Source: Sphingobium sp. SYK-6 (GTDB taxonomy: Bacteria > Pseudomonadota > Alphaproteobacteria > Sphingomonadales > Sphingomonadaceae). From it: 64,000 nucleotides of DNA. The stretch spans positions 2,108,001 to 2,172,000 of the forward strand of contig NC_015976.1 in NCBI RefSeq assembly GCF_000283515.1. The letters are read 5' to 3'. A model generated the notes under the pieces. The model searched no databases. It had not been told where the DNA came from and was given only the letters and a program-made list of their open reading frames with translations. Shown piece by piece: positions 45,082 to 54,419 of this stretch. The position numbers and the translations under genes were made by a program. How positions within the stretch are numbered: position 1 is the stretch's first letter; each line of letters begins with the position of its first letter.

Positions 45082-45708
45082 ATGATCGAGATTTTCGAAG
45101 GCGCGGAATGGGGCGAGAGCTCTCCCGTGCTGAACGGCATGTATCGCGACCGGAAAAGGATATTCGTCGATCTGTTGGGTTGGGACGTGCCGGTCGTCGA
45201 CGGCGCCTATGAAATAGACCAGTTCGACGACGAGCATGCGATCTACGTCGTCGCTACCAATGAGCGCGGCGAGCATGACGGCTCGATCCGTCTGCTTCCG
45301 AGCGTTCGCCCGCATGTCCTGGGCAATATCTTCCCCGAACTGTGCGATGGCCCGGTGCCATCGGGCGAGCATATCTTCGAGCTCAGCCGTGCCTGCCTTT
45401 CGCCGCGTAACCGTGCGGCGCGCAGACTGCAGGTCCGCAACGCGGTCACGACGGCCGTCGTCGAGTTTGCGCTGCTTCGGGGCATTCGCCGTTTCACGTG
45501 CATCGCGGATTCAGGATGGCTGAGCCAGATCCTGTCGCTCGGATGGGACTGTCGGCCGCTGGGCTTGCCCAGGGAGATCGCGGGCCTGAGCACCGGCGCG
45601 CTCGTGATCGAGATCGACGGCGATACGCCCGACAAACTGCGGTCTGCAGGCACCTACGTGCCGATGCGTATCGTCCACGCCCACGCTGACGGCCGCGCCG
45701 CGGCCTGA
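45082..45708 (+). CDS. luxI: Acyl-homoserine-lactone synthase (LuxI family), 208 aa
   Basis: Conserved LuxI residues are present: RDRKRIFVDLLGW (Arg, Phe, Trp) and YEIDQFDDEHAIYVV (Asp, Glu), then GSIRLLPSVRPHVLGNIF (Arg). GAAGGAG precedes ATG 45082. The enzyme makes an AHL from an acyl donor and S-adenosylmethionine; the acyl chain cannot be read from sequence. It is 12 bases upstream of the dioxygenase gene. Confidence 0.9.
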   Translation: MIEIFEGAEWGESSPVLNGMYRDRKRIFVDLLGWDVPVVDGAYEIDQFDDEHAIYVVATNERGEHDGSIRLLPSVRPHVLGNIFPELCDGPVPSGEHIFELSRACLSPRNRAARRLQVRNAVTTAVVEFALLRGIRRFTCIADSGWLSQILSLGWDCRPLGLPREIAGLSTGALVIEIDGDTPDKLRSAGTYVPMRIVHAHADGRAAA

Positions 45709-45720
45709 CGGAGACATCCC

Positions 45721-46635
45721 ATGACCATCATTGCTCTTGACCGGCTGGTGCCGGATACGAAGTCGTGCTGCGAGCGCCTCGAGGCGGACGGGTACTGCAT
45801 CATCCGCAACGCCGTTCCGTCCAGCCTGGTCGACAGGCTGGCAAGCGATCTCGCACAGGATTTCGCAGCGACCCCGCATTCGGTGGGGCCATTCTATGGA
45901 GAGACAACCCGGCGCTTCCACGGTCTCCTGCGGCGGTCACGTCAAATGGGGCGCTTTGCGCTCGACCCGCTGGTGGTAGCGGTCGTCGAGAGGTTCCTCC
46001 AGCCCTGGTGCGACACGATCCAGCTCAACCTGACGCAGGCGATCGAGATCGAACCGGGCGGCGTGGCACAGCCCCCGCACCGTGATCAGGACATGTGGCC
46101 CGTCCACACTGCCGGCGTCGAATATATGATCAACGTGATGTGGCCTTTCTCCGCGTACCGGGCGGAAAATGGCGCCACGTTGATCTGGCCCGGCAGTCAT
46201 CGACGGCAAAATGAGATCGTGATGCCCGCGGAAGACGCGATCGCAGCGGAGATGGATCCCGGCGATGCGCTGATTTTCCTTGGGTCCACCCTGCACGCGG
46301 GCGGCGCCAACAAGTCGGCCAATTCCCGCCGGGGCATGATCATCAGCTATAGTCTTGGCTGGCTCAAACCCTACGAGCTGCCGTGGCTGGCCTATCCGCC
46401 CGAGATTGCGCGGTCCCTGCCCCGGTCTCTCATGACGCTCGCCGGATACCAGGCGCATCGCCCGAACCTGGGAACCTATGAGGGGCGTTGTCCATCGCTG
46501 CTGCTCAATGCCATGGGCGATGGAGCGCCAGGTGCGGTCGATGTTCTTCGCCCCGAGCAGGAACGGCTGATCGCCGACTATCGTGCGGGCCGGATTCTAC
46601 CGGATTTTGCCGGTTCGCCGCCCGAGGACGGATGA
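45721..46635 (+). CDS. Phytanoyl-CoA dioxygenase (PhyH) family oxygenase, 304 aa
   Basis: The Fe(II)/2-oxoglutarate binding triad is visible: HRD in QPPHRDQDMW and His in FLGSTLHAGGANKS, followed by the Arg for 2-oxoglutarate in NSRRGMIISYSLGW. The start GACATCCC-ATG lies 12 bases after luxI, so it is probably in one operon. Linkage of phyH-type genes to luxIR is known in sphingomonads. It may modify the signal or make a quorum-controlled metabolite (inference). Confidence 0.8.
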   Translation: MTIIALDRLVPDTKSCCERLEADGYCIIRNAVPSSLVDRLASDLAQDFAATPHSVGPFYGETTRRFHGLLRRSRQMGRFALDPLVVAVVERFLQPWCDTIQLNLTQAIEIEPGGVAQPPHRDQDMWPVHTAGVEYMINVMWPFSAYRAENGATLIWPGSHRRQNEIVMPAEDAIAAEMDPGDALIFLGSTLHAGGANKSANSRRGMIISYSLGWLKPYELPWLAYPPEIARSLPRSLMTLAGYQAHRPNLGTYEGRCPSLLLNAMGDGAPGAVDVLRPEQERLIADYRAGRILPDFAGSPPEDG

Positions 46636-46641
46636 GCCGCG

Positions 46642-46983
46642 ATGGTCCGCCGTCGCATCTGCAACGCGCTGGTCGAACAGCCCGGCTTCACCGAAAGTGA
46701 ACTGGGCCTCGATCGACGCCAGTGGCCGGTATGGATGATGTTTCTGGATCTTTACATGATCGAACAGAAGGACATGGAGGAGGTGTTCAGACAGTTTGCG
46801 CGTCTTTCGGGTATGTCTGTAACGACGGGTTTTCGCCGGACGGTCGAAATGGTCGAGGCCGGAATGCTCGACCGGATTCCGCACCCTGACGATCATCGGC
46901 GCAGCTTCATCCGTCTGTCGGCGCGAACAAGAGCTGGGATCGACAAGGTCATGGATGATCTCGCGAAATTGCTGTTCCCGTGA
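46642..46983 (+). CDS. MarR-like winged-helix regulator, 113 aa
   Basis: The sequence has the wHTH layout: RRQWPVWMMFLDLYMIEQ, RLSGMSVTTGFRRTVEMVEA and the wing MLDRIPHPDDHRRSFIRLSA. It starts 6 bases after the oxygenase stop, so it is the last gene of the quorum operon. ATG 46642 is chosen although the ribosome site is weak. Confidence 0.65.
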   Translation: MVRRRICNALVEQPGFTESELGLDRRQWPVWMMFLDLYMIEQKDMEEVFRQFARLSGMSVTTGFRRTVEMVEAGMLDRIPHPDDHRRSFIRLSARTRAGIDKVMDDLAKLLFP

Positions 46984-47159
46984 TAAGCGACATCACCTTG
47001 AAGTGGGCAAGGCACCATCCAGGGCGATGCGACAGGATATTGATTGTAAGCAGCCTCACGATTCCCGCCTGCCGTCGGAGCGCGCATTGCAGTGTGTCAG
47101 ACCCTCAATAATCGAGAGCAGCTGGGCCAGCTTCGGGATCGATCCAAGGTGGGCCTGGG

Positions 47160-47393
47160 ATGAGTGAGGATATTGACACGGGCCGGATCGACGAGGCGGT
47201 GCTTGCTCTGCTGTGGCACAATTTGCGCGGTACAGGGATGGCCTGGAAAGGCTTTGACTGGGATGCGATGGAACGGCTCCATCAGCGTGGGCTCATCACC
47301 AATCCGGTCGGCAAGGCCCGCTCCGTCGAGCTGACGCCAGAAGGTCGGGAAGAAGCCGGACGTCTTTTTGATGAGCTGTTCACGCGCCGCTAA
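47160..47393 (+). CDS. DUF6429 family protein, 77 aa
   Basis: The sequence EAVLALLWHNLRGTGMAWKG, then FDWDAMERLHQRGLITNPVG and ARSVELTPEGREEAGRLF fits DUF6429, a small helical winged-helix-like family. Its function is unknown. It is separated from the quorum operon by 176 bases. Confidence 0.8.
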   Translation: MSEDIDTGRIDEAVLALLWHNLRGTGMAWKGFDWDAMERLHQRGLITNPVGKARSVELTPEGREEAGRLFDELFTRR

Positions 47394-47609
47394 AGCGGTG
47401 TCGATGGCTGGCGGAAGTTCGGATAGTGAAACGTCCCGGCACGGCCTGTTTGTTGCGCTTTTCGTACCAGCGCCACAGCTGAGGAGCCGGGTGGATCTCA
47501 GCGCATGCTGTGGCGGCGGAGGGTTGCCGTCGGCGCCGGCACAGGCGGACGCCGAAGGCGGCGGACGGGGAAGAAATCGAGGACTGATTATGCAGACGTT
47601 GGCGACTCA

Positions 47610-48518
47610 TTAGTTCAGCCAGGGACCGAGAAATCCGGCCATAACATCCGCCGCGCGCCTTTGGCGGAGAAGGCGAGCGTTGCGAAGTTCCTCGTCGGCC
47701 TCGACATCGGCGTCGTCGTCCTCGAACCGGGCGACGGCAACGGGCCCATCGCGCAGATAGCTCTCGTCTGGATTGGGATCGCGAAAGCGGGCAGTGAGAC
47801 GAGCGATCGCCTCGTGGATGACGTCGGCATGTTTGCCTTCGAGCGCCCGGTGGAATGCGTTGTGGACGGCTTCAAGCCCGCCATCATGATGTTCGATGCA
47901 ATAGACCAGATCATGCGCGTCCTTGCGCTCATGACGCTGGTCGTAGGCGAACGCCTTCAGGCAGGTGAAGCTGACGATGTCGGCATAGCGGATGGTCTCG
48001 GTGGCCCGTCCACCGCCGTTCAGCAGATCCGCCGTGATCTCGACGCGTTCGTGCAGGTCGAACACGATCGAGGCATGCGGAATGTTGATCGCGGTGACAT
48101 TGCCTTCGGTCGGCAGCTCCTGGACCTTGCCGCCACCCAGTTCCGGCGAATCCGCGAGGAATTCAAGAATCATCTTGGCGCCGCCATCGATCTCGGTCTG
48201 CCAGCGCCAGGACTGCTTGGCGCCTTTGTCGTTCTCGGCGCGCTCGAATTTCATCGCCTTCAGATTCTCTTCGAGCGTGCTGTAGGCGTCGGTGTTTGTG
48301 AGGATGCCGACATCGACGACGATATCGACATCGCCGGTCCCGGCGTGGGCCGGCACCTTTGGGGGACGCGCGGTGACCAGATATCGAGGCGCCAATCCCC
48401 CGACCAGGAAGACCGAATCCTTCCACGGGCCGAGACCGCGCAGCAAGGTCACCAGCACGCGTTCGCACGCCTCGGTTACAGCGGTGCCGTAGCCGCCGAT
48501 CGTCTGGGGCTTGGTCAT
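47610..48518 (-). CDS. abiEii: AbiEii-like nucleotidyltransferase toxin, 302 aa
   Basis: The nucleotidyltransferase signature is present: VFLVGGLAPRYLV (GG motif) and GTGDVDIVVDVG (DxD). A KAFAYDQRHERKDAHDLVYC segment follows, as in AbiEii and related proteins. The start overlaps the TAA of the upstream antitoxin gene by one base (TAATG), so the two are coupled. Type IV toxin-antitoxin toxins of this family modify tRNA or GTP pools; the exact target is unknown here. Confidence 0.75.
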   Translation of the reverse strand: MTKPQTIGGYGTAVTEACERVLVTLLRGLGPWKDSVFLVGGLAPRYLVTARPPKVPAHAGTGDVDIVVDVGILTNTDAYSTLEENLKAMKFERAENDKGAKQSWRWQTEIDGGAKMILEFLADSPELGGGKVQELPTEGNVTAINIPHASIVFDLHERVEITADLLNGGGRATETIRYADIVSFTCLKAFAYDQRHERKDAHDLVYCIEHHDGGLEAVHNAFHRALEGKHADVIHEAIARLTARFRDPNPDESYLRDGPVAVARFEDDDADVEADEELRNARLLRQRRAADVMAGFLGPWLN

Positions 48519-49603
48519 TACGCGTCGAGCCTTTCCGAACGCAGGTGCGCTGCCATCTCACGGGAGCGGCCGGAGCCTTGCAGCAAGTCGAGATAGACTT
48601 GCAGCGGCGAAGCGAGCCGCACGTTCTCGATGCTTTCTGCCACGGTGACATCGCCCCGGGCGCGGGTCTCAAGAAGGCCCAGGTTCCAGCCTTCGCTGAC
48701 GGCGCGCGCATTCAAGCGTTCCAGCGCCTCTTCCTGCCGGCGGCCTGGTTCGATCCGGCACTTCACCTGTGAGATGCTCGACAGGTAAGGCGCATAAAGC
48801 TGGGCGGCTGCTTCTGCCGTCATGGCATAGGCCGCGTCGGCATCGCGGCACGCCCGATCCAGCTGCTGGGCGAGTTCAAGCGCGTTGTTACCGGGAACAT
48901 AGTAGCGCGCGAGTTTTGGCGGTTTCTGGTCGGTGATGTAGCTGGACCATGCGTCCACCAGCGCCTTGGCTGAGCGCAGGCGTCGCAGTTTGGAGGGGCC
49001 GGCGCCCTCGACGTCGACCCATTCACGTCGCTCCAGTTCACTGAGGGTCGCTGAAACGGTAGCCGGTGACACTTCGGTCGATTCTGCCAGCTCCTTGACA
49101 CTGAGCCATTCGGACCGGCGATCAAACACGGCCTGGACGACCCGCGCCTTCTGTCCCTGGAACAGGGAACCGAAGATCTTGGCATTCTTCTTCTGGACTG
49201 GGCGATCGACATAGACGAAAGCATGGCGGGCGGGGATGTAGAGCGATCCGCCAAGGTCATAGAAGCCAACCCGCTCTTCGCGCAGGATGTCACGCGCGCC
49301 AGGGGAGATGGCACGCGCGACAAAGAAAGGCAGGATTTCGCGATCGTTCGGCATGTGTGCGAGGTGGTTGCGCAGCTGCCAGACGGTTTCTCGCACGTCG
49401 CGCGGAAAGGCCTCGCGCTTGGTTTCGACAAGGAGCTGGACCGCCTGCCCGCCGATCTGGGCATCAATCAGCGCATCGACCCGCCCACGCGGCCCGACCG
49501 CGACCTCGCGCCCATCGATTTCGGCATGGCCGCCTGGTAGCATCCTGATCGTATCGATCAGGCCGTTCAGCAGCTCATGTTCTTCAGCCTCATATTTCAA
49601 CAT
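48518..49603 (-). CDS. abiEi: AbiEi-like antitoxin with nuclease-fold N-terminal domain, 361 aa
   Basis: A winged helix (SEWLSVKELAESTEVSPATV, SATLSELERREWVDVEG) lies in the middle. The N-terminal 100 residues resemble a restriction-endonuclease-like fold (VDALIDAQIGGQAVQLLVET K). AbiEi regulators bind inverted repeats in their own promoter, and such a repeat lies just upstream. The start ATG 49603 is in an AT-rich context. Confidence 0.7.
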   Translation of the reverse strand: MLKYEAEEHELLNGLIDTIRMLPGGHAEIDGREVAVGPRGRVDALIDAQIGGQAVQLLVETKREAFPRDVRETVWQLRNHLAHMPNDREILPFFVARAISPGARDILREERVGFYDLGGSLYIPARHAFVYVDRPVQKKNAKIFGSLFQGQKARVVQAVFDRRSEWLSVKELAESTEVSPATVSATLSELERREWVDVEGAGPSKLRRLRSAKALVDAWSSYITDQKPPKLARYYVPGNNALELAQQLDRACRDADAAYAMTAEAAAQLYAPYLSSISQVKCRIEPGRRQEEALERLNARAVSEGWNLGLLETRARGDVTVAESIENVRLASPLQVYLDLLQGSGRSREMAAHLRSERLDA

Positions 49604-49613
49604 ATTTTATGTC

Positions 49614-49665
49614 CAGTGAATATGGCCGATTTATAGAATATTCGACCATCTGTCCATATCCACTG
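49614..49665 (-). promoter_or_regulatory. AbiE promoter region with inverted repeat
   Basis: Arms CAGTGAATATGG (49614-49625) and CCATATCCACTG (49654-49665) match at 11 of 12 positions, with a 28-base AT-rich spacer that probably holds the -10 box. The repeat starts 11 bases before the abiEi start and fits negative autoregulation. Confidence 0.6.
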
Positions 49666-50163
49666 ATCAGGAAATTTTCCGCTTATGCAACACGCGGTCC
49701 CGTTCTGATAGGGGTGCCACACCCGCTGACGCCTTGATCGAAAGTCGGCGGGATGAACCGCCCGTTATCGTGCCGTTTCAGTTCCAAGGGAATTCAGCAG
49801 CATGGTGTTGGATGCACCGGCTGTCAATTAGCTCTTGCCTCCGCGCGGTTCCCATGCACAAATGCCTGCGCTCCCATGAAATCTGGGAGTGGGGCGTGGA
49901 AACCCCGTTCACCATGGCTCGGTCACATTTTTGGGGCCGGGTGGCATGTGCGTATGTCCAGCCGGTAACGGTAAAGGCGCATGCGCCTGTGGTGAACAGG
50001 TTTCCAACATCCGGCTTCGGCCGTCGCTCCGAGTGGACATAGGTGCGGCGAATGGGGCGAAGAGATCAATCGGAAAATCAGGGCAATGCGGCCGCGGTGA
50101 TCGACCCGGCCGATGGCAATATTGCGTCGGGAGTGACGGCTTCTCTCGCGGCGAGCGAATGCC
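49666..50163. other. Gene-poor region before the FecI gene
   Basis: I find no supported gene. A small stem lies around 49871-49892 (CTCCCATGAAATCTGGGAG). The fecI promoter is expected near 50100-50160, but no consensus boxes stand out. Confidence 0.35.
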
Positions 50164-50709
50164 ATGGTCAATGATGCTCACACCAGTAGCGATGGCGCAC
50201 ATGCGGCCGATGACGATGATCTGATCGTCCGCCTCTATCAGGAGGAGAATCCCCGGCTGGTGCGGTATTTTTACCGGAACTCGGTCACGCGCGCGGAAGC
50301 GGATGAGCTCGCGCAGGAAACCTTTCTTCGGTTCGTCCGGAGCGGCGCCGCAAAAATGCTGACCTCGCCGCAGCATTATCTCAGGCGTATCGCGACCAAC
50401 CTGCTGCGCGATTGGGTAGACCGTTCATCTACACGCGTATCCAAACTCAAAAGCCCCCTGTCGGACGCTGCTGAAATCCCGGGCGATTCAGATCAGCATC
50501 GCGCCCTGGCCGCACGGGAGGACCTGGCCTTCTGTGAAAAGCTGCTGTTGGACCTTGAACCATTCGATCGAGAAATATTCCTGCTCAACCGCGTTGACGG
50601 TTATAGTTTTCGCGATATCGGAAAGCGCATGGGGCTGAGCGAGTGGGCGGTGAAGAGGAACATGCTCAAAACATTGGGCCATCTGATGGCAAGGATGGAA
50701 GACCGATGA
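50164..50709 (+). CDS. fecI: FecI-type extracytoplasmic-function sigma factor, 181 aa
   Basis: Region 2 is visible (LVRYFYRNSVTRAEADELAQ ETFLRF), and region 4 has FLLNRVDGYSFRDIGKRMGL followed by SEWAVKRNM. It overlaps fecR by 4 bases (ATGA). In this family the factor is released when a ligand-loaded TonB receptor signals through FecR. Here the receptor and isopeptidase genes follow directly. Confidence 0.85.
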   Translation: MVNDAHTSSDGAHAADDDDLIVRLYQEENPRLVRYFYRNSVTRAEADELAQETFLRFVRSGAAKMLTSPQHYLRRIATNLLRDWVDRSSTRVSKLKSPLSDAAEIPGDSDQHRALAAREDLAFCEKLLLDLEPFDREIFLLNRVDGYSFRDIGKRMGLSEWAVKRNMLKTLGHLMARMEDR

Positions 50710-51734
50710 CGGAGGGGCATGATCCCAGGCTCTCGATCGAGGATCAGGCGAGACTTTGGGTGCTCGAATGCAAAGATGATCCGGCAAGGCGTGCTGCCGC
50801 GATGCGCTGGTGCGATGAGGCTGCCGAACATCGGATAGCCTTCGACGAAGCTGAGGCAAAATTGATGCGTCTTGATGCCGCGGGTGAGAGTCTCCGCTCC
50901 CGCGAACCTGAGGGCCAAAATATGCCTTCTCGTCAAGGGCTTTGGAAACTGGCGATCGCCGCCTCGGTGATAGGCCTGCTGGTCATCGGCATATTGGGCT
51001 TCAGGAAGGAAGTGGGCCAGCCCGAGGGGCAGCGAGAAGTCGCGGTAGGAGGCGGTCACGTGCAGGACGACCCTCTCGTGCTCAGCACGAAAAGGGGAGA
51101 GGTGCGCAAGGTCACGCTTACCGATGGATCCGTGGTGACGCTCGATAGCGACAGCCGCCTGCTGGTTTGGATGCGATCGGAGCGACGGGATCTCGAACTC
51201 GATCATGGGCGGGTTCATTTTGAAGTGGCGCATGACCGCGCTCGCCCGTTCACTGTAATGGCTGACGGCGGTTCGACGACGGCGCTCGGAACCGTGTTTG
51301 ATGTGGAACGGCGCGCTCAATGCAAGGTAAATATCGTGCTCTTCGAAGGAAAGGTCGCCGTCACCCCGCCCTGTCAGCGGCAGCAGGTCGACGGTCCGGT
51401 TGTGAAACGATATCTCGAACCCGGTGAAAGACTTCGCTATTCTGCGTCCGCGGCCCAGGAGGCACCAGCTGTTCCTGAAGCTGCACCGGAAAACGAAGGG
51501 CAATGGGTGACCGGCGTGAAGAGTTATAATGACGAAACCGTAGGTTCGATATTGGCTGAGGTGAACCTCTATTCACAGGTACAACTGGTTGCCGATACGC
51601 CCGAGATCGCCAACATGCGCGTGAGCGCCGATCTGCATATCCGCAACCCGCAGAATGTCGCAAAACATCTTGCCCGTTCTCTCGGTCTGACCGTCGAGTT
51701 TCAAGGCAACGACAAGATCATCCTCAAGAAGTAG
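50706..51734 (+). CDS. fecR: FecR-type anti-sigma regulator, 342 aa
   Basis: ATG 50706 overlaps the fecI stop. The cytosolic N-terminal part (LSIEDQARLWVLECKDDPAR) is followed by a transmembrane helix (WKLAIAASVIGLLVIGILGF, about residues 80-100). The periplasmic FecR core has GEVRKVTLTDGSVVTLDSDS and GRVHFEVAHDRARPFTVMAD, with a C-terminal STN-like domain. It receives the signal from the receptor at 51823. Confidence 0.85.
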   Translation: MTEGHDPRLSIEDQARLWVLECKDDPARRAAAMRWCDEAAEHRIAFDEAEAKLMRLDAAGESLRSREPEGQNMPSRQGLWKLAIAASVIGLLVIGILGFRKEVGQPEGQREVAVGGGHVQDDPLVLSTKRGEVRKVTLTDGSVVTLDSDSRLLVWMRSERRDLELDHGRVHFEVAHDRARPFTVMADGGSTTALGTVFDVERRAQCKVNIVLFEGKVAVTPPCQRQQVDGPVVKRYLEPGERLRYSASAAQEAPAVPEAAPENEGQWVTGVKSYNDETVGSILAEVNLYSQVQLVADTPEIANMRVSADLHIRNPQNVAKHLARSLGLTVEFQGNDKIILKK

Positions 51735-51822
51735 CGTCCCCTCCGCTCAATTCGGAATTCCTCCCGTCTGACCCTCTGAACGCATCCAGCGATGCGCTTT
51801 TCATCAGGTCTGGGGGATAGGC

Positions 51823-54384
51823 ATGCGAGCGGTTCGTAGCGGTTTTCTTATAGGCATTGCAGTCAGTGCTTTGATCGCGGTTTCTCCGGCTTCGGCGCAG
51901 GCGGACAAGTCTGTCGCCTTCGATCTCCCGGCCCAACCGCGTACCGAGGCCCTTCGCAAAGTCGCGCGGGAGGGTGGTTTGGAGTTTTCCGCGCCCGCCG
52001 ATCCGCTGCGCGCAAAAAAGTCGAAGCGCCTAAAGGGAACCTACACGATTGAGGATGCCGCAAGACGTCTACTTGCTGGGACGCCATTGACTGCGGATGT
52101 AACCGATGGCGCGCTGATCGTGCGGGAGAGCAGCTTTACGGCAAAAAACGATAGGTCGGAAAACGGTGAGAATGAAATCATAGTCACTGGTTCACATCTC
52201 AAATCAGCCGAAAGCGCGTCACCGACCATTACGATACGTGCCTCTGACGTCGCATTAGCCGGACAGACTGACTTGGGCGAGGCGATCCGATCCTTGCCTC
52301 AGAACTTCAGCGGCGGCCAGAACCCGGGCGTTGCATCGGGTGCAAATGGCATTGCCAATCAGAACCTCGACGCGAGTTCTACTCCCAATCTGCGTGGTCT
52401 GGGTGGCGACGCAACGTTGGTGTTACTGAACGGCCATCGTTTGTCGTACGGATCGTTCGTCCAGGCGGTTGACATCAGCGCTGTGCCACTCGCCAGCGTT
52501 GAAAGGATCGACGTTGTCGCGGACGGTACGTCGGCGATTTATGGCTCGGACGCGGTTGGCGGCGTCGTCAATATCATACTCAAGCACGCCTATGACGGCG
52601 TCAATTTAACGGCCACGTTGGGAGGAGCCACCGACGGTGGGAACTTCCTTCAACAATATAGCGGAGTGGCGGGAAGGACGTGGAACAGCGGTGGAGTTGT
52701 CCTGTCCTATAGCCACCAAGCCAATGCCGCTATTTTCTCAAATGAGCGAAATTATACAGCATATATGCCGGAGGGCGGTACTATCTATCCTCGCGTTAAT
52801 CAGGATAGTGTCGTGGCGAGCGCCCATCAGACACTGTCATCGACGGTAGATTTCAATATCGATGCAGCCTACAGCAACCGGCGTTCTTTCATGGCGCAGG
52901 CGACTGATTACGGTGTTTCATATGTGAATCGCCCCGATGTTACATCTTATTCGGTAACACCCTCTTTGCGCATTGGTTTGGCGACCGGATGGGAAGCACA
53001 CGTCTCGGCGACCTATGGCGAGAGCAAGCTGGTTTACGACCAGGAAACACTCAACAACAGCAGTGCCTCGTCCCGTTCCACCGGCTTCTACAAAAACAGG
53101 ATCGTCAACCCCGAGGGCTATGTGACCGGCTCGATAGGCGATGTTATCGCTCATCCAATCGAACTCGTGTTCGGTGCGGGCTATCGTTACAATAGCTATC
53201 GCTATGCTCCTTCGACGGCATCATTCCGCTATGGCGGATCGATCAACAGCTACTACGGTTTCTCAGAGTTCAAGCTTCCTTTCATCGCGCCCGAGGACGC
53301 GTCTCCGTTAGGCGACCGTCTGATCCTGAACGCCGCGCTACGCTATGAGCGTTATCCAAGAATAGCGTCGGTCGCGGTGCCGAAACTCGGTCTCATTTAC
53401 GGCGCTTCTCCCGATTTCGACCTGAAAGTGACCTGGGGAAAATCCTTCAAGGCTCCGACGCTCGATCAACGCTATCAATTGCGCGGCGCTTACCTCGATT
53501 CAACCAGTTATATGGGCGGCGAAAGATTTCCCGCTGGATCCACCGTGCTGACCGACTATGGCGGCAACACTGATTTGAAGCCGGAGCGTGCAAACACTTG
53601 GTCGGCGACGATCGACCTCCATCCTCGTGCGGTTGACGGGCTTCATGCCTCTGCCACTTACTTTCACATCAGCTATCGGGACCGCATCATCCAGCCTGTG
53701 TCGGGCGCCGCTATGTTCACGGCGCTCGCAGATCCGGCCTATGATCCGGTAGTCAACTATTCTCCGACGTTTGCCGACATCGAGAATATTCTGTCCAATG
53801 CCGCCTATTTCTACAACTTTGCCGGTAGCGATGACCGCAGCAAGATCGTTGCCATCATCAACAGCCGCTATACGAATGCGGCCCATCAGATGGTGCAGGG
53901 CATCGACCTCGTGGTAGATTATAAACTGCCGCTGCCGGGTAAGTCCAGTGTGACAGTCTCGGCAAATGGCGCATGGCTTTGGTCCGATCAGAATTTCACG
54001 GGGGACTCAGCGAAAATTACGCTTGCAGGCGCAATTTTCAACCCGCCGCGTTTTCGGGCAAGGGGCAGCGCTGTCTGGTCGGATAAGCAACTGACCTTGA
54101 GTGCCTATGTCAATCATCTGGGCGGCCTTTCGGACAACAGACAATCCCCATCGGTACGAGTTGGGACGCTCACCACGCTGGATATGTCAGCGCGATACAA
54201 AATCCCCCAAGGTGAGGGATCTTTGGGCGGCCTTGCTTTGCAGGTCAGTGCCCAGAATATCTTCAACCAGCGTCCTCCCTATGCGGCACCCAGCGGCGGC
54301 TACAGCTATTACGTGAACTACGACTCAACCAATTTCTCGCCGATCGGACGCTTTGTCAGCTTCACGATTTCGAAGGATTGGTAA
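51823..54384 (+). CDS. TonB-dependent receptor with signalling (STN) domain, 853 aa
   Basis: A signal peptide (GFLIGIAVSALIAVSPASAQ, cut after about residue 25) is followed by an STN domain (about 30-105), a TonB box and plug (EIIVTGSHLKS at about 122-132, NLRGLGGDATLVLLNGHRL at about 190, RIDVVADGTSAIYGSDAVGG), and a 600-residue beta barrel ending in FTISKDW with C-terminal Trp. The STN domain identifies a FecA-type signal transducer paired with FecI/FecR. It sits 35 bases upstream of the isopeptidase gene, so its ligand is probably the lasso peptide (inference from cluster order). Confidence 0.9.
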   Translation: MRAVRSGFLIGIAVSALIAVSPASAQADKSVAFDLPAQPRTEALRKVAREGGLEFSAPADPLRAKKSKRLKGTYTIEDAARRLLAGTPLTADVTDGALIVRESSFTAKNDRSENGENEIIVTGSHLKSAESASPTITIRASDVALAGQTDLGEAIRSLPQNFSGGQNPGVASGANGIANQNLDASSTPNLRGLGGDATLVLLNGHRLSYGSFVQAVDISAVPLASVERIDVVADGTSAIYGSDAVGGVVNIILKHAYDGVNLTATLGGATDGGNFLQQYSGVAGRTWNSGGVVLSYSHQANAAIFSNERNYTAYMPEGGTIYPRVNQDSVVASAHQTLSSTVDFNIDAAYSNRRSFMAQATDYGVSYVNRPDVTSYSVTPSLRIGLATGWEAHVSATYGESKLVYDQETLNNSSASSRSTGFYKNRIVNPEGYVTGSIGDVIAHPIELVFGAGYRYNSYRYAPSTASFRYGGSINSYYGFSEFKLPFIAPEDASPLGDRLILNAALRYERYPRIASVAVPKLGLIYGASPDFDLKVTWGKSFKAPTLDQRYQLRGAYLDSTSYMGGERFPAGSTVLTDYGGNTDLKPERANTWSATIDLHPRAVDGLHASATYFHISYRDRIIQPVSGAAMFTALADPAYDPVVNYSPTFADIENILSNAAYFYNFAGSDDRSKIVAIINSRYTNAAHQMVQGIDLVVDYKLPLPGKSSVTVSANGAWLWSDQNFTGDSAKITLAGAIFNPPRFRARGSAVWSDKQLTLSAYVNHLGGLSDNRQSPSVRVGTLTTLDMSARYKIPQGEGSLGGLALQVSAQNIFNQRPPYAAPSGGYSYYVNYDSTNFSPIGRFVSFTISKDW

Positions 54385-54419
54385 TTGAATGAAGGTGGCC
54401 CGAGCCGCCCACGTGCCGA

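Noticed and set aside
47505..48596. A 363-codon plus-strand frame
   Set aside because: Opposite the AbiEii-like gene; no family motif.
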